A stretch of 10,291 nucleotides of DNA from DASUME01 sp038257655. GTDB taxonomy: Bacteria > Myxococcota_A > Polyangia > Polyangiales > DASUME01. The position numbers and the translations under genes are program-made. The stretch lies in assembly GCA_038257655.1 (NCBI GenBank), contig JBBSJC010000266.1, positions 1 through 10,291 of the forward strand, read 5' to 3'. Below, one piece after another: positions 1 to 5,943 of this stretch (positions are counted from its first letter, which is position 1; every line of letters starts with the position of its first letter). Below the pieces are notes generated by a model. That model saw only the letters and a list, made by a program, of their open reading frames with translations. It was not told the DNA's origin and did not search any database.

Positions 1-282
1 ACGTGCACGGGGCGGGGCGAGCTTTGGCAGCACGTCGATAGCAACGTGTTGGTCGCTATGCACCGCGAGCGAAGCGCCCAGGAATGCAAGCCACAACGTG
101 CCCTTGGACAAGACAAAGTCTGCCCAGTCGATCCACCGTAAGCCCGTGTTGGCCCACGTCACGTCCAGGTTAGTAAGATTGCGCAGCAATGCTTGCGCGA
201 ACGCGACTACGATCATGAGCAGGAGCATGCACATCGCCAGTGCAGCTTCTCCTCGCGCAAGCCCATCATTGAAGCGCTTCAA
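1..282 (-). CDS. dctQ: TRAP transporter small permease subunit, DctQ family (partial, 3' end outside window)
   Basis: This is the N-terminal 94 codons of a small membrane subunit that pairs with the large DctM permease of a TRAP (tripartite ATP-independent periplasmic) transporter in the inner membrane. The start is a TTG at 282, chosen because GGAGGA lies 9 nt upstream and the protein then opens with a short basic segment. A hydrophobic helix spans about residues 13-33. A second hydrophobic segment at about 61-75 runs into the stretch LWLAFLGASLAVHSDQHVAI, which matches the typical DctQ pattern of W..FLGA followed by H(I/V).iD. The gene follows dctP on the same strand, as expected for dctPQM operons. 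The rest of dctQ, and probably dctM or a QM fusion, should lie to the left of the window. The family call is fairly secure; the TTG start is inferred from the ribosome binding site. Confidence 0.85.
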   Translation of the reverse strand, partial: MKRFNDGLARGEAALAMCMLLLMIVVAFAQALLRNLTNLDVTWANTGLRWIDWADFVLSKGTLWLAFLGASLAVHSDQHVAIDVLPKLAPPRAR

Positions 283-354
283 AGTTAGTCTTCCTCCGCG
301 GGGGCCTAAAACGGCGCTGAACCGTACGCAACACGCTACGCGCCGCAAGCAGAA

Positions 355-386
355 ATCCGCGCGTTTCCCGAAGGAAACACGCGGAT
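355..386 (-). other. Intercistronic RNA hairpin with cUUCGg tetraloop between dctP and dctQ
   Basis: Arms 355-368 and 373-386 pair over 14 bp around a 4-nt loop. In the minus-strand transcript the loop is UUCG closed by C-G, the well-known extra-stable tetraloop. The one non-Watson-Crick position (362/379) is a U-G wobble in minus-strand RNA but a C-A mismatch in plus-strand RNA, so the fold suits the TRAP operon transcript. The stem is followed by TTTCTGC, a short and imperfect T-run. It could therefore act as a 3' stability element for tatT-dctP mRNA, a partial terminator, or both. It lies 31 nt past the dctP stop codon. Confidence 0.8.
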
Positions 387-417
387 CTTAGAGCCCCTGA
401 ATGCGGGAGAGGGAGGT

Positions 418-1467
418 TTACTTACTCTTGGCGGCTCCGCCTGCAGCGGCTGCAACGGGGGCACCAGCAGCCACGGCTTTGACCTTCTGCATCAGCTCTG
501 GAGTCCAGAGCCGACCTGTCAGGCGCTTGAGCAGTTCTGTGTTTGCCTTTTCCCATTCAGCAGCCTGAGCGGGCGTCGCGAGCGGATCGAACTCGATCAT
601 GCCGCGTGAAAGCAGCGTCTTATAAGCCTTGTTATCTTCCAACATGACTTGCTTGATCAAGATCTCGTGCGCCTGCTTGCCCGTCTCGAGCAGCACCTTC
701 TGATGGTCAGGCGGCATCTTCTTGAACATTTCCTCGCGAACGAGGGTGGCACCGACGATCGCGATGCTCGTGTCCTTGCTCATGTGGGTGACGTAGCGGA
801 ACCACTGCAGGGCGACTGCGGCGATGGCCGAGGCGACGACAGTGTCAACCATGCCGGTCTGCAACGCAGGGAACACCTCCGGGATGCCAAGCGGCACGCC
901 ATTGGCGCCAACGATCTTCATGAACTCAGGGAACGAAGGATCTTCGCGGGGCACCCACGGACGCACGGCCTTGTAATCGCTGGGCTTGAGGATCGGCTTT
1001 TTGGAAAACACCCGGCCGAAGCCCGCGTCGCCCCAGCCCACCAGACGATACCCCTCGTCTGCGAACATTTTCTCGAACTCTGGAGCCATCTCCTTGCGGA
1101 CTCTTCCGAGCTGTTCGTAGTTCTTGAACAAGCCGGGCATCTGCAACAGGGTCACCGGACGCGCGATCTGGCCAAGCCCGATCGAGGTGAGGCCCGCGGC
1201 ATCCATCTGGCCGACCTTCATCTTACGAATGACGTCCTTTTCATCTCCCGCCACACCGCCGGGGAAGAACTGGAACTTCACGCCCTGGTTCGTTTTCTCG
1301 CGCACACTGTTATTCCAGGCCTGGAATATCTTGTCCCAGCTGGAGCCAGCCGGCGCGAGCGACGCCATGCGAATGGTAATCGTCTCACCAGCGCTCACGC
1401 TCGCGAGGCTCGGCACCGCCACTAGGCAGCCGAGCAAGACCGAAAACAGTAAGATATTCCGTTTCAT
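418..1467 (-). CDS. dctP: TRAP transporter substrate-binding protein, DctP family
   Basis: This is the periplasmic solute receptor of a TRAP transporter, which captures ligand (often a carboxylate) and hands it to the DctQ/DctM permease. The 349-aa reading starts at ATG 1467, which has GGAGGA 8 nt upstream and begins directly with a signal peptide (MKRN, hydrophobic core, likely cleavage after SVSA near residue 26). The mature N-terminus has the family pattern I.(I/M)A(S/T)LAP.G..W at about 32-44, then F.GG..GDE at 68-76, MDAA.L at 88-93, and a central K.(V/I)R stretch at about 166-169 that usually supplies the ligand-binding arginine. The segment EVFPALQTGMVDTVV (197-211) is also typical. 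The C-terminus ends in an unusual Ala/Gly-rich tail (about 331-349) finishing in AKSK. Its neighbours tatT and dctQ confirm the system. An in-frame upstream ATG exists at 1581, but it would put 38 non-signal residues in front of the signal peptide. The substrate cannot be read from the sequence. Confidence 0.93.
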   Translation of the reverse strand: MKRNILLFSVLLGCLVAVPSLASVSAGETITIRMASLAPAGSSWDKIFQAWNNSVREKTNQGVKFQFFPGGVAGDEKDVIRKMKVGQMDAAGLTSIGLGQIARPVTLLQMPGLFKNYEQLGRVRKEMAPEFEKMFADEGYRLVGWGDAGFGRVFSKKPILKPSDYKAVRPWVPREDPSFPEFMKIVGANGVPLGIPEVFPALQTGMVDTVVASAIAAVALQWFRYVTHMSKDTSIAIVGATLVREEMFKKMPPDHQKVLLETGKQAHEILIKQVMLEDNKAYKTLLSRGMIEFDPLATPAQAAEWEKANTELLKRLTGRLWTPELMQKVKAVAAGAPVAAAAGGAAKSK

Positions 1468-1571
1468 CGCTTCCATCCTCCGTCGCAGCAGCCCGGGGTC
1501 GGGCCCTGCGGCAGCCGCGCCTGCGACCGGTCCCGTGGGGGCCGTGACGCACGCGACACTGCCCCTATTCA

Positions 1572-1594
1572 CTGCCTCCAAGCTTTGGAGACAG
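1572..1594 (-). other. Intercistronic RNA hairpin between tatT and dctP
   Basis: Arms 1572-1581 and 1585-1594 form a 10-bp stem with a 3-nt loop, beginning 8 nt after the tatT stop codon. As in the dctP-dctQ hairpin, the only imperfect pair (1575/1591) is a G-U wobble in the minus-strand transcript and a C-A mismatch in the opposite RNA. No T-run follows, so a rho-independent terminator is unlikely. A role in mRNA 3'-end protection or processing is the simpler inference. Confidence 0.6.
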
Positions 1595-1602
1595 CAAGAA
1601 AG

Positions 1603-2541
1603 CTAGAACAGGTCGTTGACCTGCGTGAGGTAACGACCCGCACGGATGCGAGCAATTTTGTTGCCGAGCCGCACGTCGTTACCCAAATCTCCCGATTCGA
1701 TCACTTCGTTGAGCAGCTTGACGTAGAGATCGCGATTCTGAGTATTGACGGCATAAATGCGCGCGTAATTCACGTGCAGCATATGATTGCGGCGCTTCGT
1801 GCGCTCGAGACCCTTCTCGAATATTCTGGCTCCCTTTTCGGGATCGCCGCCCAAGGCCTTGGGCATGGCCGCCTCGAAGCCACCGAGGAATACATAGGCG
1901 CCGCCGTTGAAGTACATGTCGTCAAGCTCTGCCGCGCGCTCGACCAGAGCCTTGGCCGTGCCCATGTCGGCGAGCAAATCGGGCTGATCGAGGCCCATGT
2001 TGATCGCCGCGCCCCAGCCCATCCCGGCCCAGAATAACGGACCGACGTCATCCTTGTCCGTGTAGTGCTTTTTCAGATAGCTCGTAAGGGTGTCCCCGCC
2101 GGCCTTGAGCGCATCGTCGATACCGGCGTCGCGATTGCGCATGGTGCGCAGCGCCAAGTTGCGCGCGCGTAGGTAGAGCAAACGCGCACGGTGGCGCAGG
2201 CGGTCCGACTTATCGAACTCTCCTTTTGCGTAGGCAAGCTCATAATCATTCTCGACCCAACCGATGCCGTAGCCGACGTAAGCCTTCGCCAAGCTGAGCG
2301 CCAGATCTTCGTTGTCGGGTGTGACCGCCAGCATCGCTTCAAGCTGCATGATCGCGCCGGGGGTGCCGAGGCCCGCGATCTCATAGTCCCAGAAGCCATC
2401 AAGCGCAGGGGCCGCCTCGGTCAGCAGCGAAGCGGTCTGATCTGCCGCAATCTTGTTCAGATTGCAGCCGCTGCCTACAAGGGCGGTAAGGCCGCCGAGG
2501 GCCCCGATCAGAAGGTATTTCGCTGAAAAGTTGGCGCTCAT
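1603..2541 (-). CDS. tatT: TatT-family lipoprotein of a TPR-protein-associated TRAP transporter
   Basis: The 312-aa product matches what is known of the TatT family, helical TPR-like lipoproteins that assemble with the DctP-type receptor in TPR-protein-associated TRAP transporters (first characterised in Treponema). Start ATG 2541 gives a short signal sequence with Cys26 after GSG, a plausible lipidation site; longer in-frame starts at 2613 or 2763 would precede it with non-signal sequence. Family-like features are FWDYEIAGLGTPGAI (about 49-63), LEAML..TP.NE (66-77) and AYVGYGIGW (86-94), followed by repeated helical pairs rich in Ala, Leu and Arg, and a central FWAGMGWGAAIN stretch that resembles a TPR-like helix. 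The gene directly precedes dctP, the expected partner. There is no Shine-Dalgarno before the ATG, and a promoter sits right next to it (see 2550-2579). The family call is strong; the role in docking or delivering ligand is inferred from the family. Confidence 0.88.
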   Translation of the reverse strand: MSANFSAKYLLIGALGGLTALVGSGCNLNKIAADQTASLLTEAAPALDGFWDYEIAGLGTPGAIMQLEAMLAVTPDNEDLALSLAKAYVGYGIGWVENDYELAYAKGEFDKSDRLRHRARLLYLRARNLALRTMRNRDAGIDDALKAGGDTLTSYLKKHYTDKDDVGPLFWAGMGWGAAINMGLDQPDLLADMGTAKALVERAAELDDMYFNGGAYVFLGGFEAAMPKALGGDPEKGARIFEKGLERTKRRNHMLHVNYARIYAVNTQNRDLYVKLLNEVIESGDLGNDVRLGNKIARIRAGRYLTQVNDLF

Positions 2542-2549
2542 GGTGGGCG

Positions 2550-2579
2550 GTTGTACGCGCGGTAAGTGAGCGTTGTCAA
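2550..2579 (-). promoter_or_regulatory. Candidate sigma70-type promoter for tatT operon
   Basis: On the minus strand a perfect TTGACA (2579-2574) is followed after 18 bp by TACAAC (2555-2550), 4 of 6 matches to the -10 consensus. Transcription would be expected to start about 6-8 nt downstream, at or within a few bases of the tatT ATG (2541). With no Shine-Dalgarno before that ATG, a leaderless or nearly leaderless mRNA is implied. The -35 lies in the 11-bp inverted repeat TGTCA-A-TGACA (2574-2584), which could also be an operator. Confidence 0.5.
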
Positions 2580-2710
2580 TGACATGTGCCCGACAGTAGA
2601 GGTGGATTGCCATAGGAGTGACGCTCGCGCTCACCCCGCGCTCGGGGCTGCGCGAACTGCGGAATCGGTTACCCTGATGCAGAGCGCGGTTTTCGTGCTC
2701 GGAGGAACGA

Positions 2711-3301
2711 ATGCGCAGCACGGCAAATGGACTCGGGTGGGTAGTTGTGGCTGCGCTCGCCATTTTTGGTGGGACGCTGGGGGCGCAGCGGGCGCGCGGC
2801 TCGGTCGTAGAAGCCCTCGACCTCGCGGCGCTGACCGCAACGGCCGAAGTCGTGGTGGTCGGCCGGGTGGTTGCGCAGGCGAGTCACTACGACGAGCACG
2901 GCCGCATCGTCACCGATGTAGAAATGCTGATCGAACAAACCGAAAAGGGCACTGCGCAACGCGGCAAGACCGTGCTCGTACGACGGCTCGGTGGCGTGGT
3001 GAACGGTATCGGCATGCGCATCGATGGGGAGCCCTCATTCGTCAGCGGAGAGCGCACGCTGTTGTTCGCTCACAAGCTGGCTCATTCTTCCGTGCTGCGA
3101 GCGGTGGGCATGAGCCAGGGCGTATTGCGAATCGCCCAGCGTGGGGGCGAGAGCTGGGTCAGCTCTACTGCGGCGGGCGCGGCGCTCGTGGGACGCGCCG
3201 CCGATGGCAGCTTAACCAAAGCGCGCGCCGCTCTTGTTGGGCCGCGCAAGTTGGACGACGTGCTCAACGAAATTCGCGCGCTGGTGAAGTCGAAGCGCTA
3301 G
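2711..3301 (+). CDS. Secreted hypothetical protein
   Basis: I do not recognise a named family. The 196-aa product starts at ATG 2711 with GGAGGA 4 nt upstream, so the start is secure. Residues 1-25 form a Sec-type signal peptide (hydrophobic core about 10-24, likely cleavage near LGA). The mature part holds a beta-rich domain of about 110 residues: AEVVVVGRVV (45-54), GRIVTDVEMLI (64-74), TVLVRRLGGVVNGIGM (87-102) and GEPSFVSGERTLLFA (106-120). That alternating strand pattern with Gly turns looks like a small beta-sandwich or barrel domain exported to the periplasm or cell surface. It is divergent from tatT, and its last 38 bp overlap the 3' end of the minus-strand gene at 3264-4001. There is no evidence tying it to the transporter beyond position. 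Confidence 0.82.
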   Translation: MRSTANGLGWVVVAALAIFGGTLGAQRARGSVVEALDLAALTATAEVVVVGRVVAQASHYDEHGRIVTDVEMLIEQTEKGTAQRGKTVLVRRLGGVVNGIGMRIDGEPSFVSGERTLLFAHKLAHSSVLRAVGMSQGVLRIAQRGGESWVSSTAAGAALVGRAADGSLTKARAALVGPRKLDDVLNEIRALVKSKR

Positions 3302-4001
3302 TTTGCGCTTCGGCGCCCTGCGACGTCCGTACCGATGCTTCTGGTTCAGATTTCACGCGTTCGGCCGCCGGCGCTGCCACGTTCGACGCTGCAGGGGCGC
3401 CGGCTGCTTGAGCGGACCGCTTTGTGCGTGGCGGGAGCTTCGCCAGGGCAGCAGTAAACTGGTTTTCGGTGTAGGCATCGAGCAGCGCTTCGAGCTCCGC
3501 GATATCGGCATCGAGCGCAGTGTCGTCGGCGGCCGCGCTGTCGCGCTCTTGAACCAGCCGCTCACGGCGAAAGAACAGGCGCACGACGTCTTCTACGAGC
3601 TTGCGCCGATCTGCAGCAAGCCAGCGTTCCACGGCAAGTAGACGCACTTCTTCGGGCGCGAACACCAGCCGATCGAGCTGAAACGTCAGTCCGGCCTCTA
3701 CCGTCAGATCGTCGCCTAGCGAGGCGTTGACACGATCGTCAGATAACGTGGAGGTCGAGCTCTGATCTTGCTGAAGGCCGCGGCGTGCGCCGAGCTTCAG
3801 CTGCGGGACCAAGCCCGCAAGACGCGCACGCCGAGCCAGCTGCTCGGCGCGGCCCGGCCCGCTGTGGCGTGCGGCCTTGATCGCCATCCTCACGACGTCT
3901 CGCACAGTGAGCGGGGGTTTCGAATCGCTTTCCGCCAACGTTGGCGCGGTGAAACCGAGCCAGAGCAGCGTGATGCAAACGACGGCTGTCGTTCTGGTCA
4001 C
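3264..4001 (-). CDS. Secreted protein resembling part of a TolC-family outer-membrane protein
   Basis: The 245-aa product begins at GTG 4001, whose bases overlap the stop codon of the upstream lipoprotein gene as GTGA, with GGAG 8 nt upstream; the two are probably translationally coupled. A signal peptide covers about 1-23 (cleavage after TLA). It then has LTVRDVVRMA (31-40), a basic helix, VPQLKLGAR (65-73), DLTVEAGLTFQLDRLVF (98-114), a helical stretch at about 117-180, and a low-complexity Ala/Ser/Glu-rich tail from about 190 that looks disordered. Helix, strand pair, then long helix is reminiscent of one half-repeat of TolC-type channels, but the full family is over 400 residues with two repeats, so this cannot be a normal TolC. 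The family assignment is tentative; an envelope location is well supported. Its 3' end overlaps the convergent gene at 2711-3301. Confidence 0.7.
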   Translation of the reverse strand: MTRTTAVVCITLLWLGFTAPTLAESDSKPPLTVRDVVRMAIKAARHSGPGRAEQLARRARLAGLVPQLKLGARRGLQQDQSSTSTLSDDRVNASLGDDLTVEAGLTFQLDRLVFAPEEVRLLAVERWLAADRRKLVEDVVRLFFRRERLVQERDSAAADDTALDADIAELEALLDAYTENQFTAALAKLPPRTKRSAQAAGAPAASNVAAPAAERVKSEPEASVRTSQGAEAQTSASTSPAREFR

Positions 4002-4345
4002 GGCGCCTGCTCCGAGGGCGCGCTGGTAGCCTCCTGATCGGCGTTGTCCCAGATGCACGCCTGATCCGCATAGGGATCGATCCATGTGTCGGGGGAAAGC
4101 TCGACTCGACTGGGAATCAAGTTCGCCGAGCGCCGCGAGCTCCAGGCTAGCCGCGCGAACACCGTCAGATCCCAGCGCTGGTTGAGGTGTCGGGCTCCTG
4201 CACGATCGTTCCGCGCGCCCAACGAGCGAGACGAACGCAAACCGAGATCCAGCTGCGGCACGAATGCGGCCTGAGTGGCTGCAGAACAGCCTGCGAGCAC
4301 GAGCGCGGCCGAGCATGAAGAAGCCCGACGCCAGAATCCTTGCAT
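3998..4345 (-). CDS. Small lipoprotein of unknown function
   Basis: The 115-aa product has a classic lipoprotein signal: MQGFWRR, a hydrophobic stretch, and lipobox LAGC with Cys20. Start ATG 4345 is preferred over the ATG 5 nt upstream (4350, another frame) because GGAGG lies 5 nt before it and the lipobox is in this frame. The mature part begins with VPQLDLGLR (29-37), then DLTVFARLAWSS (59-70) and a Trp/Asp-rich end (WIDPYADQACIWD). The VPQL.LG.R and DLTV..L elements recur in the same order in the next gene, with similar surrounding spacing, so the two may be partial relatives. It overlaps that gene by 4 bp (GTGA). Its reading frame is short but coherent, with a good ribosome binding site. 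No function can be assigned. Confidence 0.72.
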   Translation of the reverse strand: MQGFWRRASSCSAALVLAGCSAATQAAFVPQLDLGLRSSRSLGARNDRAGARHLNQRWDLTVFARLAWSSRRSANLIPSRVELSPDTWIDPYADQACIWDNADQEATSAPSEQAP

Positions 4346-4402
4346 TGCATCCTCCGACGCGGGGTATCGGCCGCGGCCATGGGAGGTTGCTTGCAAACGT
4401 GC

Positions 4403-4897
4403 TCAGCCCAGTTGGGCGTGCACGATCGAGACGAACTGCTCACCGGCGAGAAGACCGACAGACACCACGAGGCGCTCGCTGTCTGGACGCTGCAGCGTGA
4501 GATAGCCACTCAGCGTCTCCGCCGGCAGATCAAGGACATCGCGCTGCACGTGGGCATGGTTGTCGGGCTTAAACGATACTAAGCGCACGGCCAGGTTCGC
4601 TTCGGTTGGCGCGAGCGGCCGCGCCGATGAGACGTCAAGCTCGCTCACCGACCAGCGTACGACGACTGCGCCCGATGCCGCCTTCGTGACTTCAAGCGGC
4701 AAATCAGCGTCCACGGACGAGGTCTGGCTCAAGTGTTCATCACGAGGCGTGAGGGGCGCCCGCGGAATCTGTCGATCGTCGCCTGCTTGTTCCTCTGGCA
4801 TCGCCGAGAGCCGCTCAGGCGGGCGCGAGCGTCGATCGAGCTCGGCTAGCGCAAAGTCGAACACGCGTTTGAACAGGCCCTTTGGTTTCAAATCCAT
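4403..4897 (-). CDS. DUF4912-like small protein (tentative)
   Basis: This is a 164-aa cytoplasmic-looking protein with no signal peptide. Start ATG 4897 has GGAG 8 nt upstream and lies inside the end of ribF, giving a 10-bp overlap that suggests coupled translation. Residues 1-22 form a basic/hydrophobic helix (MDLKPKGLFKRVFDFALAEL), 23-65 a charged Pro-rich linker, and 66-164 a beta-rich domain: VVVRWSVSELDV (78-89), LAVRLVSF (102-109), GYLTL (131-135), VVSVGLLAGEQFVSIVHA (144-161). The order of strands, with VVRWSV early and VG....G.FVSI.HA at the end, resembles DUF4912 proteins, but key aromatic positions differ, so this is a resemblance rather than a firm assignment. Function unknown; its place between ribF and two envelope proteins gives no clear hint. 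Confidence 0.72.
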   Translation of the reverse strand: MDLKPKGLFKRVFDFALAELDRRSRPPERLSAMPEEQAGDDRQIPRAPLTPRDEHLSQTSSVDADLPLEVTKAASGAVVVRWSVSELDVSSARPLAPTEANLAVRLVSFKPDNHAHVQRDVLDLPAETLSGYLTLQRPDSERLVVSVGLLAGEQFVSIVHAQLG

Positions 4898-5868
4898 GCA
4901 AGAAGCTCCGGCGCACAACCCTCTAAGGCGGCGCGCGCGCGATCGATGTCGCGCCCTATCTGCGTTCTAAGTTCATCGAGGGACGCGAACTTTTGCTCGC
5001 CACGAAGTCGCTCCACGAAACCGACGCGTAAGCGGCGACCATAAAGATCGCCCTCGAAATCGAGCACGTGTACCTCCATCGAGCGGCCGGCGTTCAGGGT
5101 CGGTCTCACGCCAAGGTTTGCCACACCGAGCCAGCGCTGCGACGTGAGCGCTGGTCTGTCTTCGGCATCGAGGATGCGAACGGTGACCGCATACACACCA
5201 TCGGCAGGCGGCATCATGCCGGCTAGCTCGAGATTGGCCGTGGGAAATCCTAACGTGCGTCCACGCTGGTTTCCGCGCACGACGCGCCGCTCGACGTCAT
5301 GGACGCGCGTGAGCATGCGCGCGGCAAGACCGACATTGCCGACGGCGATAGCTCCACGCACCTGACTCGACGAGACGAGCTGTCCGTCGAGCGTCACGGG
5401 GGTCACGGTGACCACTTTCAAACCACGCGCAGCGCCGAGCTGATGCAGCAACTGCACATCGCCCGCGCGGCAGGCGCCAAAACGAAAGTCACTTCCCACC
5501 ACGATCCCGCAGGCACCTAGGTCGCGCAGCAGCACGTCCTGCACGAAGGCCTCGGGCGAGAGCGCGGAAAACTCCGCGTCGAAGCTACGGATCACGACCG
5601 CATCGGCACCTGCTCCCCGCAGTAGCTCGGCACGACGCTCGGGCGTGGTGAGCAGGGGCGGGGCACGATCAGGGGCGACGAAATGGAGCGGATGCGGATC
5701 GAACGTAAGCACGGTAACGCGCAGCGCCGGATCCTCGCTTGCAGCCAGTTGACACGCTGCTGCAACGAGCGCGCGGTGCCCGAGATGGACCCCGTCGTAG
5801 TTGCCGGGAGCCACCACGGAAGCCACTGCCTGACCGTGCGGAACCGATGCTCTCGTCTGTGCCTGCAT
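4888..5868 (-). CDS. ribF: Bifunctional riboflavin kinase/FMN adenylyltransferase (FAD synthetase)
   Basis: RibF phosphorylates riboflavin to FMN (C-terminal kinase domain) and adenylates FMN to FAD (N-terminal nucleotidyltransferase domain) in the cytoplasm. At 326 aa it has the usual length. N-terminal domain: GNYDGVHLGH (22-31; the family normally has GNFDGVH, so Tyr replaces Phe), FDPHP (56-60), GSDFRFG (125-131) and SSSQVR (166-171), the counterpart of the SST.IR motif. C-terminal domain: GNQRGRTLGFPTANL (199-213) with the PTAN signature, DGVYAV (223-228), NLGVRPT (251-257), and the MEVHVLDF stretch with the likely catalytic Glu265. All core motifs are present, so both activities are expected. 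The start at ATG 5868 lacks a clear Shine-Dalgarno, so a slightly shorter protein is possible. It lies 75 bp after the kinase gene and overlaps the next gene by 10 bp. Confidence 0.95.
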   Translation of the reverse strand: MQAQTRASVPHGQAVASVVAPGNYDGVHLGHRALVAAACQLAASEDPALRVTVLTFDPHPLHFVAPDRAPPLLTTPERRAELLRGAGADAVVIRSFDAEFSALSPEAFVQDVLLRDLGACGIVVGSDFRFGACRAGDVQLLHQLGAARGLKVVTVTPVTLDGQLVSSSQVRGAIAVGNVGLAARMLTRVHDVERRVVRGNQRGRTLGFPTANLELAGMMPPADGVYAVTVRILDAEDRPALTSQRWLGVANLGVRPTLNAGRSMEVHVLDFEGDLYGRRLRVGFVERLRGEQKFASLDELRTQIGRDIDRARAALEGCAPELLAWI

Positions 5869-5919
5869 ACGCGAAAACCCCGGGCAGGGTGGGACAGATC
5901 AGGCGCAGGGTCAATCGCG

Positions 5920-5939
5920 CGGCGCCGAAGTTAGCGCCG
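5920..5939 (-). other. Short inverted repeat after kinase stop codon
   Basis: CGGCGC (5920-5925) and GCGCCG (5934-5939) form a 6-bp GC-only stem with an 8-nt loop, 4 nt downstream of the kinase stop codon. No T-run follows on the minus strand, so it is not a convincing rho-independent terminator. It could trim the kinase-ribF read-through or stabilise the kinase mRNA. Short GC palindromes arise easily in DNA of this composition. Confidence 0.3.
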
Positions 5940-5943
5940 AGCC

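Noticed and set aside
98..391. A 97-codon plus-strand open frame at the left edge
   Set aside because: It is antisense to the DctQ reading, which has transmembrane helices and the family motif, and it runs through the hairpin at 355-386.
649..1425. A 258-codon open frame on the plus strand opposite dctP
   Set aside because: It is antisense to a gene with clear DctP motifs and a signal peptide. The translation is His/Arg-rich with no recognisable domain, which is the usual shadow of GC-rich codon bias.
2634..2647. CCCCG-CGCT-CGGGG small inverted repeat upstream of the gene at 2711
   Set aside because: The stem is only 5 bp, GC-only, with no T-run or flanking pairing, so it is not distinguishable from background.
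2566..3411. A 281-codon plus-strand open frame overlapping the secreted-protein gene
   Set aside because: Its Arg/Gly/Cys-rich translation lacks domain structure, whereas the frame starting at 2711 has a good ribosome binding site and signal peptide.
4366..4385. GGCCGCGGCC palindrome between the DUF4912-like and lipoprotein genes
   Set aside because: A 10-bp GC-only palindrome is expected by chance in DNA of this composition and has no supporting context.
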